This document shows, piece by piece, positions 45,513-56,970 of a DNA stretch of 64,000 bases (its first letter is position 1; each line of letters starts with the position of its first letter). The position numbers and the translations under genes were made by a program. This DNA is from Malachius bipustulatus. Lineage: Eukaryota > Arthropoda > Insecta > Coleoptera > Melyridae. Location of the stretch: the NCBI GenBank assembly GCA_910589415.1, contig OU342630.1, positions 22,229,867-22,293,866 on the forward strand, written 5' to 3'. The notes beneath the pieces are model-generated. The model was not told where the DNA came from. It made no database searches and worked only from the letters and a program-made list of their open reading frames with translations.

Positions 45513-46621
45513 ATACAGTGTGTGTCACAGGCATGGTACACCCCCTTTTTTTCTTTATTTTTGGAGATAATTTTTTGAAATTTGGTACGTCGCATATTCC
45601 CGATAGAGCGCACCTTTTAGCAGAAAATTGAATTTTTTCCCACATCCGGTATTTTTAAATGGGACACCCTATATATTATTATATTTTTGGATTCTATACA
45701 TTTGTACGAATCCAACAATACTACATATGGCTTGTCCACTGAGTGTTGTCCGGTGAGATGTCACACTGATCCTGACTATAAACGACTTAATTTTTTATGT
45801 TTTAATTCGTACTAATTCCAATTATTATAATTGTACGAATCAAATCAATTATTGTATTATAATATTTATATTATAATAATAATAAATATTATAATTATAA
45901 TATAAATCAATTATTATAATTTTACGAATTAAAACATAAAAAATCAAATCGTTTATAGTCAGGATCAGTGGGAAACTCACAGGGCAACACTCAGTGGACA
46001 AGCCATAAGTACCATTTTAAATGTCAAATTTGTTTTTATTAAATTTTTTATTTCTCAATTATAGTGTGCCATGACTATTTCGTTTTACTCCAATTGGATC
46101 ATCTAATGCTAGAAAAATCGAATTTTTGATCAAAGTACTAAATTAAGTGATTTATGGATAAATTATGCGCACCGGAATGATTTTTTAAGCGGAATTCATT
46201 TTTTTCAAATGGTACCATATTGGTACCGAGGTACCATCTACTAGTACTTCCAATAAGGGACATTTTGGTGTATCCATTTTGCATCTGTGACGAACACAAC
46301 TGTAAGTCATTGACCACTATAATTGAGAAATAAAAAAATAAATAAAAACAAATTTGACATTTAACATGGTACTTATTATGTGGTATTGTTGGATTCGTAC
46401 AAATGTATACAATCCAAAAATATAATAATATATGTATAGGGTGTTACGTTTAAAAATAAAAAGTTAGTTACATTTCCGGAAAAACCGGATGTGGGAAAAA
46501 ATTCAATTTTCTGCTAAAAAGTGCGCTCTATCGAGAATATGCGACGTACCAAATTTCAAAAAATTATCTCAAAAAACAAAGAAAAAAAAGGGGGTGTACC
46601 ATGCCTGTGACACACACTGTA
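45513..46621. repeat. Palindrome P11, interrupted by MITE M2
   Basis: TACAGTGTGTGTCACAGGCA and reverse complement ending CACACACTGTA. Arms share TTTTCTGCTAAAAAGTGCGC-type sequence and TTCGTACAAATGTATA. The left arm is split at a TA by M2, whose absence from the right arm shows the empty site. Confidence 0.86.
45728..46005. mobile_element. TA-inserting palindromic MITE, copy M2 (278 bp)
   Basis: Same family as M1 (TGGCTTGTCCACTGAGTGTT ends), TA at 45726-45727 and 46006-46007, inserted in the left arm of P11. Confidence 0.88.
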
Positions 46622-46876
46622 TACTTTGGCTTAAAAAATTGGAACTAATACTGGATCTGCAACATAAACAAGCAAACTTGTTGTGCTCTTTTTAGGACTT
46701 ATTTCGACCTCGTGTGCTTCGGTGACTCAAATTAATAGTAACAATAGTTACTACAGAAATGTACCCAATATAATTGGATGCATTTTATATTTTCATATTA
46801 AAATTTTAAGTGATTTTAATATTTTTTAAATCTTTTAAATGTTGAGTTTAAAATTATATTGTTATTTTTTTTTCAG

Positions 46877-47891
46877 GAATTACAAACAATGAAACAAAAA
46901 AACCATTCTTCCAGCATTTATGCTTCACAAATAATTTTATTTCTTGCAACTTTCTACGTTCTTAGAATATCAGCTCAGACCTGGTCATACAGGATATTAG
47001 AAAACTACGAAATACTAGAAGACGAAGACAGAAGAGACATACTTAAAGACATCAGGACCTCTTATATCCCTGAAAACATCAGCGAGGGTTTGCAATATCA
47101 ACCCTACATCTATCGATACCCCAGATGGAGTGCAGATAAATACGACAGACGATCTCTCACACCAATCGATTATAATCAAACAGACGAGCTCAGGCTGAGC
47201 AGATTCAACACCCACTGCGTCACTGATGAGAAAAGGGGACCCAAAATTTTAGATATTCTCAAACGCAAAGAGAAAAATAAATATGACAAATTGAAGGATG
47301 TAGAAAAATCGGGACCTAAAAAAGTCAGCAGTTTTGTTTCAAACTATGACGATTACGACCAGACTTTACCTGTTTCTAATAACGAAGAAAAGGAAGTTAA
47401 AGAGAATCAGTCAGACAGAATAAAGATTAGTCAAGCTATTAAGGATTACTTGAATACTAACAATAATGAAATTAATAAGTTGAAAGAACTTAAACAGATG
47501 GAATTGATAGATTGGGATCATGTTTATGATATTTTAAAAAGTCTTAAAGCTGAAGAAATAAAAGTGTTCCCATCTAAATTGCCTTCAGATAAACCTAATT
47601 ATGTAATTTTAATTGACCACGTAACTCAGAATAGTAGCGATGATCTGAATTTTGAGCAGAATGAAGACAGTGAAGAAAACTTGTCAACTAGCACTAGCAC
47701 AGATAATGAAACTATTACTCATAGTAACTCTAAAACTGATAAAACAACTCGAATTCAACCTAAATCAAGCAATGTTGAAATAGATTTTCCTACTTTCTCC
47801 ATAATTCTCAATTACAAACCGATTAAAAAAGGAGATGTTCAAGTAACTGTGAATCCAACCAATATAAGAGGTAATCAAGTGATTGATAATC

Positions 47892-47924
<33 letters not shown>

Positions 47925-48645
47925 AAGGGCAAAGTTCTATAATTCCGAAATTTTCCAAACAGATGCAAATAAAAGTATCGACTGAGAGCATACCCCAACA
48001 AGCAAATCAGTCAAATGATAAAGAGAATTTAATCAAAAAACTTCTACTTAGCTTACTACTAGGATCTAAGGACATATCCATAACTATTCCAAAACAAACC
48101 AACACTGACACTAAAGAAAACCAAGACTCAAACTCCAACATACAAACTGAACCTCCAAATGAAAACTATACTTTTCCTGCTGGTGCTCCCGAACTGACCA
48201 CTCCAGAGACTATAAGACCTCCAATAGAAAACACTACAGGACAAAACATGAGCAACGTGGTCTTTCGTAGCTTCTGGAGTAATAATCTGAATGCGAAACA
48301 AGTGAGACAGTTGCAAGGTCAGATAATGAAACTGTATATGAACAGTTCAGCGGATCCTTGCGAGAACTTCTTCAATTATGCCTGCGGGAACTGGAAAAAG
48401 TACTACACAATCCCTCCGGACAGGGCCAGTTACGACACGTTTGAGATGTTGAGGGAGAATCTTGACGTGATGCTGAGAGGATTGCTGACGAATTATACGG
48501 CAGAAGATAACGAACAAGCTGTCGCCACGGACAAGTTGAAGCATTATGAGTTCCAGGAGGGGCATCTGAATGCAACGGGGATGTTTGATGATGAACACGA
48601 TAACGATTTGAGGAGTGCTTCGGCTAAAGCTAAGCATTTTTATAA
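46877..48645 (+). CDS. M13 peptidase exon A: signal, extension, start of M13_N
   Basis: Acceptor TTTTTTTTTCAG at 46876, donor AA/GTAAGT at 48645. ATG at 46889. The segment from residue 36 to about 480 has no recognised fold. It has many Asn/Ser/Thr residues, several N-glycosylation sequons and a (ACA)n tract near 47897-47922. Confidence 0.9.
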
Positions 48646-51600
48646 GTAAGTTATATCTCATTTGAATGACAAACAGGGGAGGGCCATAGTATTTATCAGG
48701 CAAGTTCATCACTTGGTGTGGAAGCAGTAATACAATAACGTTTGCTATAAGCACATATTCTCATTTCTATATCACATTTTCACACAACCTAAATAAAGTT
48801 GTTTTTTTTTTTAATATTTTGTTGAGGAAAAAAGCTGAAAAATGCTGTTTTCCATAGATCTTATAACCTGCATGGTGAATAAGACGTCCATCATCATTTC
48901 AGACGTCTCCCTTAAATGTGACATCAGTCATTCTTACCATAACTTCAATAAACAAACTGAAGAGCATCTTGGTCAATGTCCTCGGAAGTTTTGAAGCTTT
49001 GTGAATGATCGTAGAGGCTCCTCTGGTTTTTTTATGAGTTTCAATCCTGTCTGAGGTAATCAGTGCATTTCATGATTTCTTCACCTTATCATTCATACAA
49101 CAAACAGCCCAAACCAACTATTCTTTCTTCTGTTGTATCTAACGTTCCTACCCTTATTATTACATCATTCTCTGAGGATGAGGTTTGTTCTATTCTCAAA
49201 TCCTTTTTATAATTCATTTACTGTTGATCCTGTTGGCATTCTTTCCTTTCTTTTATGTGACTACATTCCTGTTTTGTCTGCTCCTCTCTATAGAATTTTT
49301 AATTTTGCCATCACGTCCCATTATTTTTCTTCTCTCTGGAAGGGTTCAAAGGTAATTCCGATCTTCAAGAAGAAAGATAAAACTGAGATTACTAATAACC
49401 GGCAGATTGGTATTTTGCCTAACTTCAGGAAGGCTTTTGATGAAGTCATTTACACAGTGGCTGTAAAGATTTCTCCCGTTGCCAACATGGTTTCATGAAA
49501 GGTAGTTCTATTCTACCAACCTATTTGCCTATACTCAGTTTGTCTCAGAATCTATTGACTGTCAATCTCAGGTTGACATCGCTTATATGGACTTTTCTAC
49601 AGTCTTCGACAGTGTCAATCACAACCTACTGCTCCACAAACTTTTTGCTTTTGGCCTATCAGATGATTTGATAAGTTTCCTCTCCGATTATCTTTCTAAT
49701 CGGTATCAATTAACAGGCGTCCTATCGCGGCTCAAACTCTTCAGACTACTCAGTCACTTCTCTTGTCTGTCAGGGCCCTAAATTGGTTCCATTCCTTTTT
49801 AATCTTTTTATTAATGACATCGCCGATGGTCTTGGAGTCAATTGCCTGTTTTGTGCTGATGGTGTAAAGATTATCTGCAAAATAGAAGACTCTCTCAATA
49901 ATTGTTCTACATTCCAGCGCTCAATTGACCATGCTAATCCCTGGTGAACTAATAATTTTTCAATTTTTAAATTATTCACAATGTCTAATTCTGATCTCAG
50001 AGTCAGTGTCACCAATTTTTCTTACATCACTAATGACTGCTCCATTAAGAGGATCTTCGATTTAAGGATATTGGTGTTGTCTTTGACTCTATAAACTCTC
50101 CTTTCGTAGACTATACAAATCGAGTTCACGGCCATCTCTGCCTTCAAAGTGCCTAGTTTCATCATTTGCAATTCTCTTGACTTACCGAGTCCGGGAATAC
50201 AAAAATGATCCTCATACATACAACATACAAATCATTCAAATCTCCTTTTTAAGATCCCCAGTACTCAATAATCAATTTAACATTTCCAGATCGTGCATGA
50301 ACGAGCAACTTCTGAAACAAAGAGGCGACAAGCCTCTGAGAGACATCCTGAAACACCTGGGCGGATGGCCAGTCCTGGACCCCAACTGGAACGAACGCGA
50401 CTTCGACATCGTCTGGGTGCTGGCGCAGCTGAAACTCTTTAATAACGACGTCCTGATCTCTGAGTGGGTGGGCCCGGACATCAAAAACTCCGAGAGCTAC
50501 GTAATCCAGATCGATCAGACATCCCTCGGTCTACCCACCAGGGACTACTTCCTCGACATGTCCAATTGGAAATACGTAGACGCTTACAAAGATTTCATGA
50601 TTACCACTCTAATTCTGTTGGGCACCGAGACGAATCAGGCACTCAAAGTGGCCGATGAGTTGATTCAATTTGAGACTAAACTAGCGGAGACGATGGATTC
50701 TCCGACCGATCGGAAGAACGTTTCAGCGATTTATCTACGTACCAATATAGGAACTTTGTCAGCTTATTTCCCGCAATTTGATTGGTTGAGATACTTCACG
50801 ATGGTCTTGGGAAAGAAAATGAGTCCTTACGATCACGTAGTGTGTTACTGTTTGACATATTTACATAAATTAGTGGAACTTCTAAGTAAGACACGGCAAG
50901 ACGTTATCGCAAATTATGTTTTATGGAGATTTGTTCGTCACAGAACTAACAACTTGGACAATAGATATTTGCATGCAAAGCAGAAATTTTATTACATTTT
51001 ATTCGGACGGGAAAAGAATCCACCGCGATGGCAGTTCTGCGTGAGCCAAGTCAATTCGAACATGGGCATGGCGGTCGGTAGTCTGTTCGTTAAGAAATAC
51101 TTTGACGAGAACAGCAAAAACGATACGTTAGAAATCACAAGAAAACTACAAGAATCGTTTCGTAATTTACTAGACCAGAACCAATGGATCGATGACGACA
51201 CGAAACGTTACGCAAAGAAAAAGATCGACAAGATGAATCTAAAAATCGGATACCCGAATTTCCTACTTGATCCAGATCAGTTAAACAAAAGATACTCGGA
51301 TGTTGAAGTGCATCCGGATTACTTCTTTGAAAACGTCATGAGTCTCCTCCGCCATAACGCTCGAGCCGAGCAAGAAAGAATCGGAACAATTGTTAACAAA
51401 ACACTCTGGGGGACTCCACCTGCAGTTGTCAACGCTTACTACAGCAGAAACAAAAATCAAATAATGTTTCCGGCCGGAATTTTACAACCCCCGTTTTATC
51501 ACCGGTTTTTTCCTAAATCGCTCAATTTCGGCGGAATCGGGGTTGTAATCGGTCATGAAATCACTCACGGTTTCGACGATAAAGGTCGATTATTCGACGC

Positions 51601-52057
51601 AGACGGGAATCTGGAGAAATGGTGGAGAGCCGATTCGATCAAGCAATTCCATCAACGGGCTCAATGTATAATCGATCAATACAACTCTTACATAATGCCG
51701 GTAATTCATGTACAAATAGACGGGTCGTTAACACAGGGGGAGAATATAGCAGATAACGGGGGACTGAAGCAGTCCTTCAAGGCATACAAAAAATGGCTGG
51801 CTGATAATCCAAAGGCAGAAGAGTTTCTTCCAGGGTTGAATCTGACGGGGGAGCAGCTGTTCTTCTTGAATTTCGCGCAAGTGTGGTGCGGGATGCAAAG
51901 ACCAGAGTCAGCAAAGAGTCGTTTGAAGACGGCAGTTCACTCTCCCGGATTGTTCAGGGTTATTGGGACGGTTAGTAATTCGGAAGATTTTGCTAGAGTT
52001 TATAAGTGTTCAAGAGACACTCCGATGAATCCTAGTACCAAATGTGTTCTTTGGTGA
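46877..52057 (+). CDS. Secreted M13 metallopeptidase (neprilysin-like), two coding exons
   Basis: A zinc peptidase that cleaves peptides outside the cell. Coding exons 46889-48645 and 50290-52057 join in phase 2 (Lys-Ser-Cys-Met-Asn-Glu) to 1174 residues, against the usual 700-800. Order: hydrophobic stretch at about 15-35 (IILFLATFYVLRISA), signal peptide or anchor; an Asp/Asn/Ser/Thr-rich extension to about 480 with a poly-Thr run from ACA repeats; M13_N from ADPCENFFNYACGNW (about 485); NAYY at 967; zinc site HEITH at 1008-1012; GENIADNGG with E1070 and D1074; C-terminal CVLW. All catalytic residues are present. The start Met is the first ATG after the acceptor at 46876, and a 5' non-coding exon is likely upstream. 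Substrate unknown. Confidence 0.93.
46889..46999 (+). other. Signal peptide or signal anchor of the M13 peptidase
   Basis: Basic MKQK start, then a run of about 17 hydrophobic residues (IILFLATFYVLRISA) ending at a possible cleavage site after SAQ. If not cleaved it would act as a type II anchor, as in neprilysin. Confidence 0.7.
48646..49099 (+). other. M13 gene intron, 5' part
   Basis: Starts at donor GTAAGTTATATC. No recognised element until the LINE remnant begins near 49100. Confidence 0.5.
49100..50230 (+). pseudogene. Dead LINE reverse transcriptase in the M13 intron
   Basis: Sense-oriented RT pieces in several frames: SLWKGSKVIPIFKKKDK, VDIAYMDFSTVFDSVNHNLL (motif A), LVPFLFNLFINDIADGLG (motif B region) and FCADGVKII, where the catalytic YADD has become CADG. 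Frameshifts and the lost aspartate rule out activity. Jockey/CR1-like. It lies wholly within the intron and does not touch the splice sites. Confidence 0.82.
50290..52057 (+). CDS. M13 peptidase exon B: main catalytic exon
   Basis: Acceptor ATTTCCAG at 50289. Encodes SCMNEQLL to the stop TGA at 52055-52057 with no intron: the rest of the M13_N domain, NAYY, HEITHGFDDKGR, GENIADNGG and CVLW. Base composition is GC-richer than the surroundings, which fits a conserved coding exon. Confidence 0.94.
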
Positions 52058-52069
52058 CTAACATTGGTT

Positions 52070-52075
52070 AATAAA
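52070..52075 (+). terminator. Polyadenylation signal AATAAA of the M13 gene
   Basis: AATAAA only 12 bases after the stop codon. If used, the 3' UTR would be very short. Other AATAAA-like strings occur farther on. Confidence 0.55.
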
Positions 52076-52555
52076 GAAACTAGTAACCTAAGCATTGGAG
52101 AATTCTTTCTGATCGTTCAACATTTTTATGTAAGCCCACAGCTCAAAATTTCCTTTTGAGCCTTTCTTCTCAATTAATTTCCAAAGTTTTGTCCATCTTC
52201 ATATAAGTAATAATAATTATTATTATTATAGATCAGAAAATTTACAATTTTATTAGGTATGCAATTCAAGTGGAAAAAAAAAACAATATTTGGTGTGAGG
52301 TAGGGACGTAGGGTGGTCGATGGAAAGTCGACATTCAAAAAATGAGACCAACTTGTGAATATGCCACCATATTGGTTTTAATGGATAAATTGTTTTTTTG
52401 CATTTTACGACGTTAATTGACTTGTTTTGCAAAAAAATGTGAGAGCTTTTTTACTAGACATTATTTTCTTAAGCCTGTAACTTCGTAACGAATGCAGATA
52501 GACCTGCCACTTTTGGGGTTTTTAGGCTTAGAATAAGCCTACTATATGCTCACAA

Positions 52556-52587
<32 letters not shown>

Positions 52588-52622
52588 TAATAGTCAACGG
52601 GTAAATACCCTTTATACAATGT
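52556..52622 (-). mobile_element. LINE 3' tail remnant
   Basis: The minus strand reads GGGTATTTACCCGTTGACTA, then a TAAATAAA repeat. This is the same 3' end type as the LINE remnant at 16838-17150. Confidence 0.6.
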
Positions 52623-52875
52623 GTAGTAGTTAAGATTTGAACATAACGATACGGGACAACCTGTATATGGGTAAAATAAAAAAAACTCGACATTTCAGTT
52701 TTTTCAGGATATTTCAGAAACGACGGAAAATATCTCAACTTTTTTTTCAGAATCTTATTCAACATAAAATAGTGCAACTTTTCTCTACTTTAAGCGAACA
52801 AAAATTTCCCACCCAGTACACATAATCATGGTCACATTGTCCTACAAATTCAATGGTGTGATTTCTCAGTCCTAT

Positions 52876-52959
52876 ATATCGATGGTTAAGATGTGACACC
52901 TCGTACGTGGTATCACATCTTATACCACGTACGAGGTGTCACATCTTAACCATCGATAT
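52876..52959. repeat. Perfect 37-bp inverted repeat with 10-bp loop
   Basis: Arms 52876-52912 and 52923-52959 are exact reverse complements (core GATGTGACACCTCGTACGTG). The loop is TCACATCTTA, itself echoing the arm. There is no poly-T run after it. Too short and too perfect to belong to the larger palindromes. Confidence 0.85.
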
Positions 52960-53304
52960 GCTCTTGGTTAATTTCATGATAACATTTTTATCATTAGTAA
53001 GACTAAAATACCACCTAATAGATATATTTTACATGGAAATACATTAATGTCCTACAAAAATATTGGTGAGTATTGCGAGTACTTCAAGAATACATGCAAG
53101 CATCACTTGGCACAATTGAGCGTTGCCAACGTTGGTGATTTTTCACCAAATCTGGTGAATTCAAGCTTTATTTGGTGTAAAGTTTAATAACCGCCTAAAA
53201 TCTGGTGATATTTGAATATTTTTTGCGATTTTTTAACACGAACATATTTTATGTGTTAAATAATTTCACCTTTCAATCTATTTTCCTTTTTAAAAACATA
53301 TCCG

Positions 53305-55384
53305 AGATCTTTGATCTCGTGTATTGTCGATAAAAAGAAAGTACATAAGCAATGGCTTAAATTCAATGTTATTGAAGACTATATACAATTTAAAAAGCTT
53401 AGAGCTATGTGTATAAGGCAGTCTAAGATTGATAAAGAAAGGTATCTTGAAAGTATAGAAAATAGATCTGTTAAGAGTAGCAAATATTTTTGGAATCATA
53501 TAAATAAACTATGTAAATCAACCGACATTCCTGAGCAAATGTTTCTCAATGACTGCAAAAGTACAAATTCCAGAGATACTGGTAACTTATTTGCTAAAAA
53601 TTTTGAGTCAATATACCTGAGTTCTCATGGTTCTTTTTGTCATCAATTGCATTTGAATGGTGGATTAGATTTTGAAATTAGTCTTGACGACATAAGTTGT
53701 GCTGTTAACAAATTGAAGGATTCAAAATCAATTGATCTGATGGCTTACCGGCCTTTTTTGTGAAGAAATGTGTTGGCAGTATTGTTAAACCCTTGTATTT
53801 GTTATACAATCAATCTCTAATTTTGGGCAACATGCCTCGTGTATGGAAAAAAAAACATTTATCACTCCGGTATTTAAATCTGGTAATAAAAATGATATCC
53901 TTAGTTACAGACCTATTGCTATCTTGGGTGCCATTTCAAAGGTTTTTGATGCCATTGTAGCTGATAAGTTGGCAGATCTGTGTTTATTATTTGTGGTTAA
54001 AAACCAACACGGCTTTGTTAAAGGGAGATCAACAATTACAAACTTGTTACTTTTTAATGATTATATAGCCAATACTTTAAATTCCGATACTTCGGTAAAT
54101 TTTCCTAAACAAGTAGACTCCATCTATCTGGACTTTTCGAAGGCTTTCGACTCTGTCAATCATAGTATGCTGGTCTATAAATTGTCTAAGTTTGGGTTAG
54201 GTGGTAGAACATTGAAGTGGATCCTATCATATCTTACGAATAGAGAACTTTGTGTGCGAATCAAGGGCAATCTGTCTAATAAGTTCATAGACACATCTGG
54301 TGTTCCGCAAGGATCGCATCTTGGTCCCTTGTTATTCATTCTGTTTATAAATGATGTCATCAATGATTTAAGATTTGTTAATATCCTGATATTTGCTGAT
54401 GATATAAAGATATTTAGTAGGATTAAAAGTTTTCAAGATCAAGTCTGTCTCCAAAAAGACTTAGATACTATTTTTAACTGGTCATGTGTAAATAAGCTAA
54501 ATCTAAATATCTCAAAATGTAAAGTACTATCCTTCAATAGAAGTAAGATTGATAGGTTGCCATTTGATTATGCAGTTTCTGGTCGGATTCTAGAGAGTGT
54601 TGAGTCCATTAAAGATTTGGGTGTTATTTTCCAAAGTAATTTTGAATTTGACACTCATTTGAGAACTGTGTCTTCTAGGGCATATCGTTTATTGGGTTTC
54701 CTAAAAAGATCTACGAAAGAATTCAAATCGGTTTCGGCTGTTGTCCACTTGTATAAGGCGATTTTGCGACCCATATTATTATATGGATCTATTATCTGGT
54801 CACCTTCTAAAAAGGTTCTTATCAATGAACTTGAGTCGATTCAACACAAGTTTTTTCGTTATGTCGCTTTTAAAATGGGCAACAGTATGAATTATGATGA
54901 CCATGACTATTCGGTGTTGGCGGCGAAGTTGAAGATTGAGTCACTTAAATCTCTGCATATCTATCATGATATTTATTTTGTAAAAAAAGTAATAATGCAA
55001 ATTGTTAAATCTGACCCAGTTTTTGATCTATTTGTTGTAAGAAATTTGAATTACTCCTTAAGAGTTGTTAGAGAATTTAAGGAAGATTATACTGCTAAGA
55101 ACTATATCTACTATTCCTCTGTTCATCGCTTACGCAGAAAGTGGAACGAAATTGTTGTTCTAAATAATTTAGTTACAAGTAACTTATCTGTATTTAAGAG
55201 ACAATTAAAAGATGTTGTAAATAGATACTACTGAAGGCTCTGTTATTCTTAGTCACTTGAGCATGTTATTGGCGCTTTTTATTGTTCAATGTTTGAATGG
55301 AAATTTATAGAAATTATATTATATTATGTACAGAAGGGTTTTGCCCGTTGATATTAAATAAAATAAAATAAAAATAAAATAAAA
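53305..55384 (+). pseudogene. 5'-truncated LINE with near-intact reverse transcriptase
   Basis: Jockey/CR1-like. The upstream part (53311-53760) holds the linker before RT. RT follows in two more frames, with frameshifts near 53760 and 53850. From 53850 the frame is open for over 450 codons: SYRPIAILGAISKVFD, LDFSKAFDSVNHSMLVYKL (motif A), GVPQGSHLGPLLF at 54300, and FADD at 54392-54403 with both catalytic aspartates. It ends at 55234, followed by a short 3' UTR and a (TAAAA)n tail to 55384. No endonuclease or ORF1 is present, so it is a truncated insertion. Confidence 0.85.
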
Positions 55385-55509
55385 TATCCAAATACAGTAA
55401 AAATAAATGTCTAGTTGACTTCTAAAAATAGATTTAAAGAGTTAGGTTGTAACAACCACCCCCCTCCCCTGATGATCGTCTAGAAAAACCGGCCAGGACT
55501 CACCTCAAT

Positions 55510-55701
55510 GTGTCGTTTCTTCTTGTAGCAACCCTCGGTTCTCGGATAGGGTATGGAAAAGCTCAGGAGTCGAGAAATACCTGCGTGATTAAGATTTCTT
55601 CCTTTAAGGTTAAAGAATCAAATGATGTCACTATTTCATATATGTTTCAAACTGAATATCATTTCATTCCTTACAATGAAATCTTAAATTACTTTAATTA
55701 A
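55510..55701 (+). CDS. Conserved short exon or ORF of repeat E (63 codons)
   Basis: Encodes a peptide with [20 protein letters not shown] and HFIPYNEILNYFN before the stop. The frame is bracketed on the left by TTTCTTCTTGTAG, a good splice-acceptor sequence. If used, the coding part would begin at the ATLGSRIG stretch. It differs from the 21038-21226 copy at about 22 bases, some 7 silent and 15 replacing, with no indel. That is only weak evidence of constraint. No domain is recognised. Confidence 0.35.
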   Translation: MSFLLVATLGSRIGYGKAQESRNTCVIKISSFKVKESNDVTISYMFQTEYHFIPYNEILNYFN

Positions 55702-56962
55702 TTTACATTTATTTATTTAGACCTTCCAATGCTGTTCCTGCAGCTGGTTTGAAAAGGACCTGCTTGAGTCATTTCAATCATCTTACTCTCTGTTTACCTT
55801 GGCTTTTGTGTGTGAGGGTTGTCGTAAAAATTCCTGACCTGACCTGACAATGCATTGAATGGTTTGGTGATTTCACTTTCGTCGGGTGTTTGGGTGTCTG
55901 AGACTTACGGTGATTGGGCAAGTTTTACTTCAATTTCAAACTTGTGGTTTTACTGTTTCTCATTGTTTCCTGATTTGACTAAGTCATCAATTTGCAGGTA
56001 AGCTTTACCAAGAGAAATTATCAGAACCTACAAGAGACGAAGGCAGCATCCCACTGACCTTCTCCCTCAGGCCACTCTGTTCAAGTGAACTTCGGTTTTA
56101 CGCGACATACGCAATAATAAAAACACTGAAGGCACTCTCGCATTCGCGCAACTGCTGGAAGAAAATACCTTGATCTCTTTGGATCTGAGTTTACCGTAAA
56201 AGGCTATGCTCTGAAATTACGGAACTTGGTTTTGTTTTTCGTTTGTTTTGGTTTTTAACCCTTCATTTGTTCTTATTAATGTTATAAATATGCTACTCCA
56301 ACTTTTGATGTAAACCTAGATTTGTTTGAATTTGTTGTTTTGCGTTTCTGAGAGGTTTTAGTTGTCAGAGTTCGAAATGAGGTACAAATTGATACTTAAC
56401 AAACAAACAAGAAATGAAGTTAAACTTCCCTTGGTTAGTGAGGTGACATGTCTTTTGTTTCTGTTTCTACCTTTCTGTTTGTTTTAGCCTATTGTTTATT
56501 TTTGAGACGTCTTTACTCTTTTCTGATTGCTTTAAACCTAACGCTATTTGAATGACTGAAATGATTTCAAGCAGACCTGTTCTTTCTGATTCTGAGAGAG
56601 GGAGACATTTGGCTACAATGTCGATGAATAATTGTGAATGACTGTGCCGTAGGAACCGCTTGGGAAGATCTGTTATTATGTTACAAATAAATACAATTTT
56701 GCGAGCTTTACTTTTATGTACTTACTTACGCTTCTGAAATAAAAGGAATAATTATAATTTCTAGCTAAGGGGATTTTTGTCAGAGCGAATAAATAAATAC
56801 GATACCCTTGTTTATAAAAACCTGTTGGATCTTCCTTGGCGATGTCTTCAGCGATGCTGGTGCTAGGAATAATCAAACCAAAAGAGCGGAGAGTGTATTC
56901 TCAATCCACCAAAGTATTAAAAGAATCGAAAGGAAGTGATCTCGAGCGAACCAGCGCTGGTG

Positions 56963-56970
56963 TTTTTATA
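56963..56970 (-). promoter_or_regulatory. TATA box candidate of repeat E, copy 2
   Basis: The minus strand reads GAGTATAAAAACACC, conserved with GAGTATAAAAACTGG at 16263-16277. Conservation of this stretch in both copies suggests a real pol II promoter of the element. Confidence 0.4.

Noticed and set aside
47765..48001. Minus-strand ORF with a poly-Cys run
   Set aside because: Shadow of the ACA repeat (poly-Thr) in the M13 peptidase coding exon.
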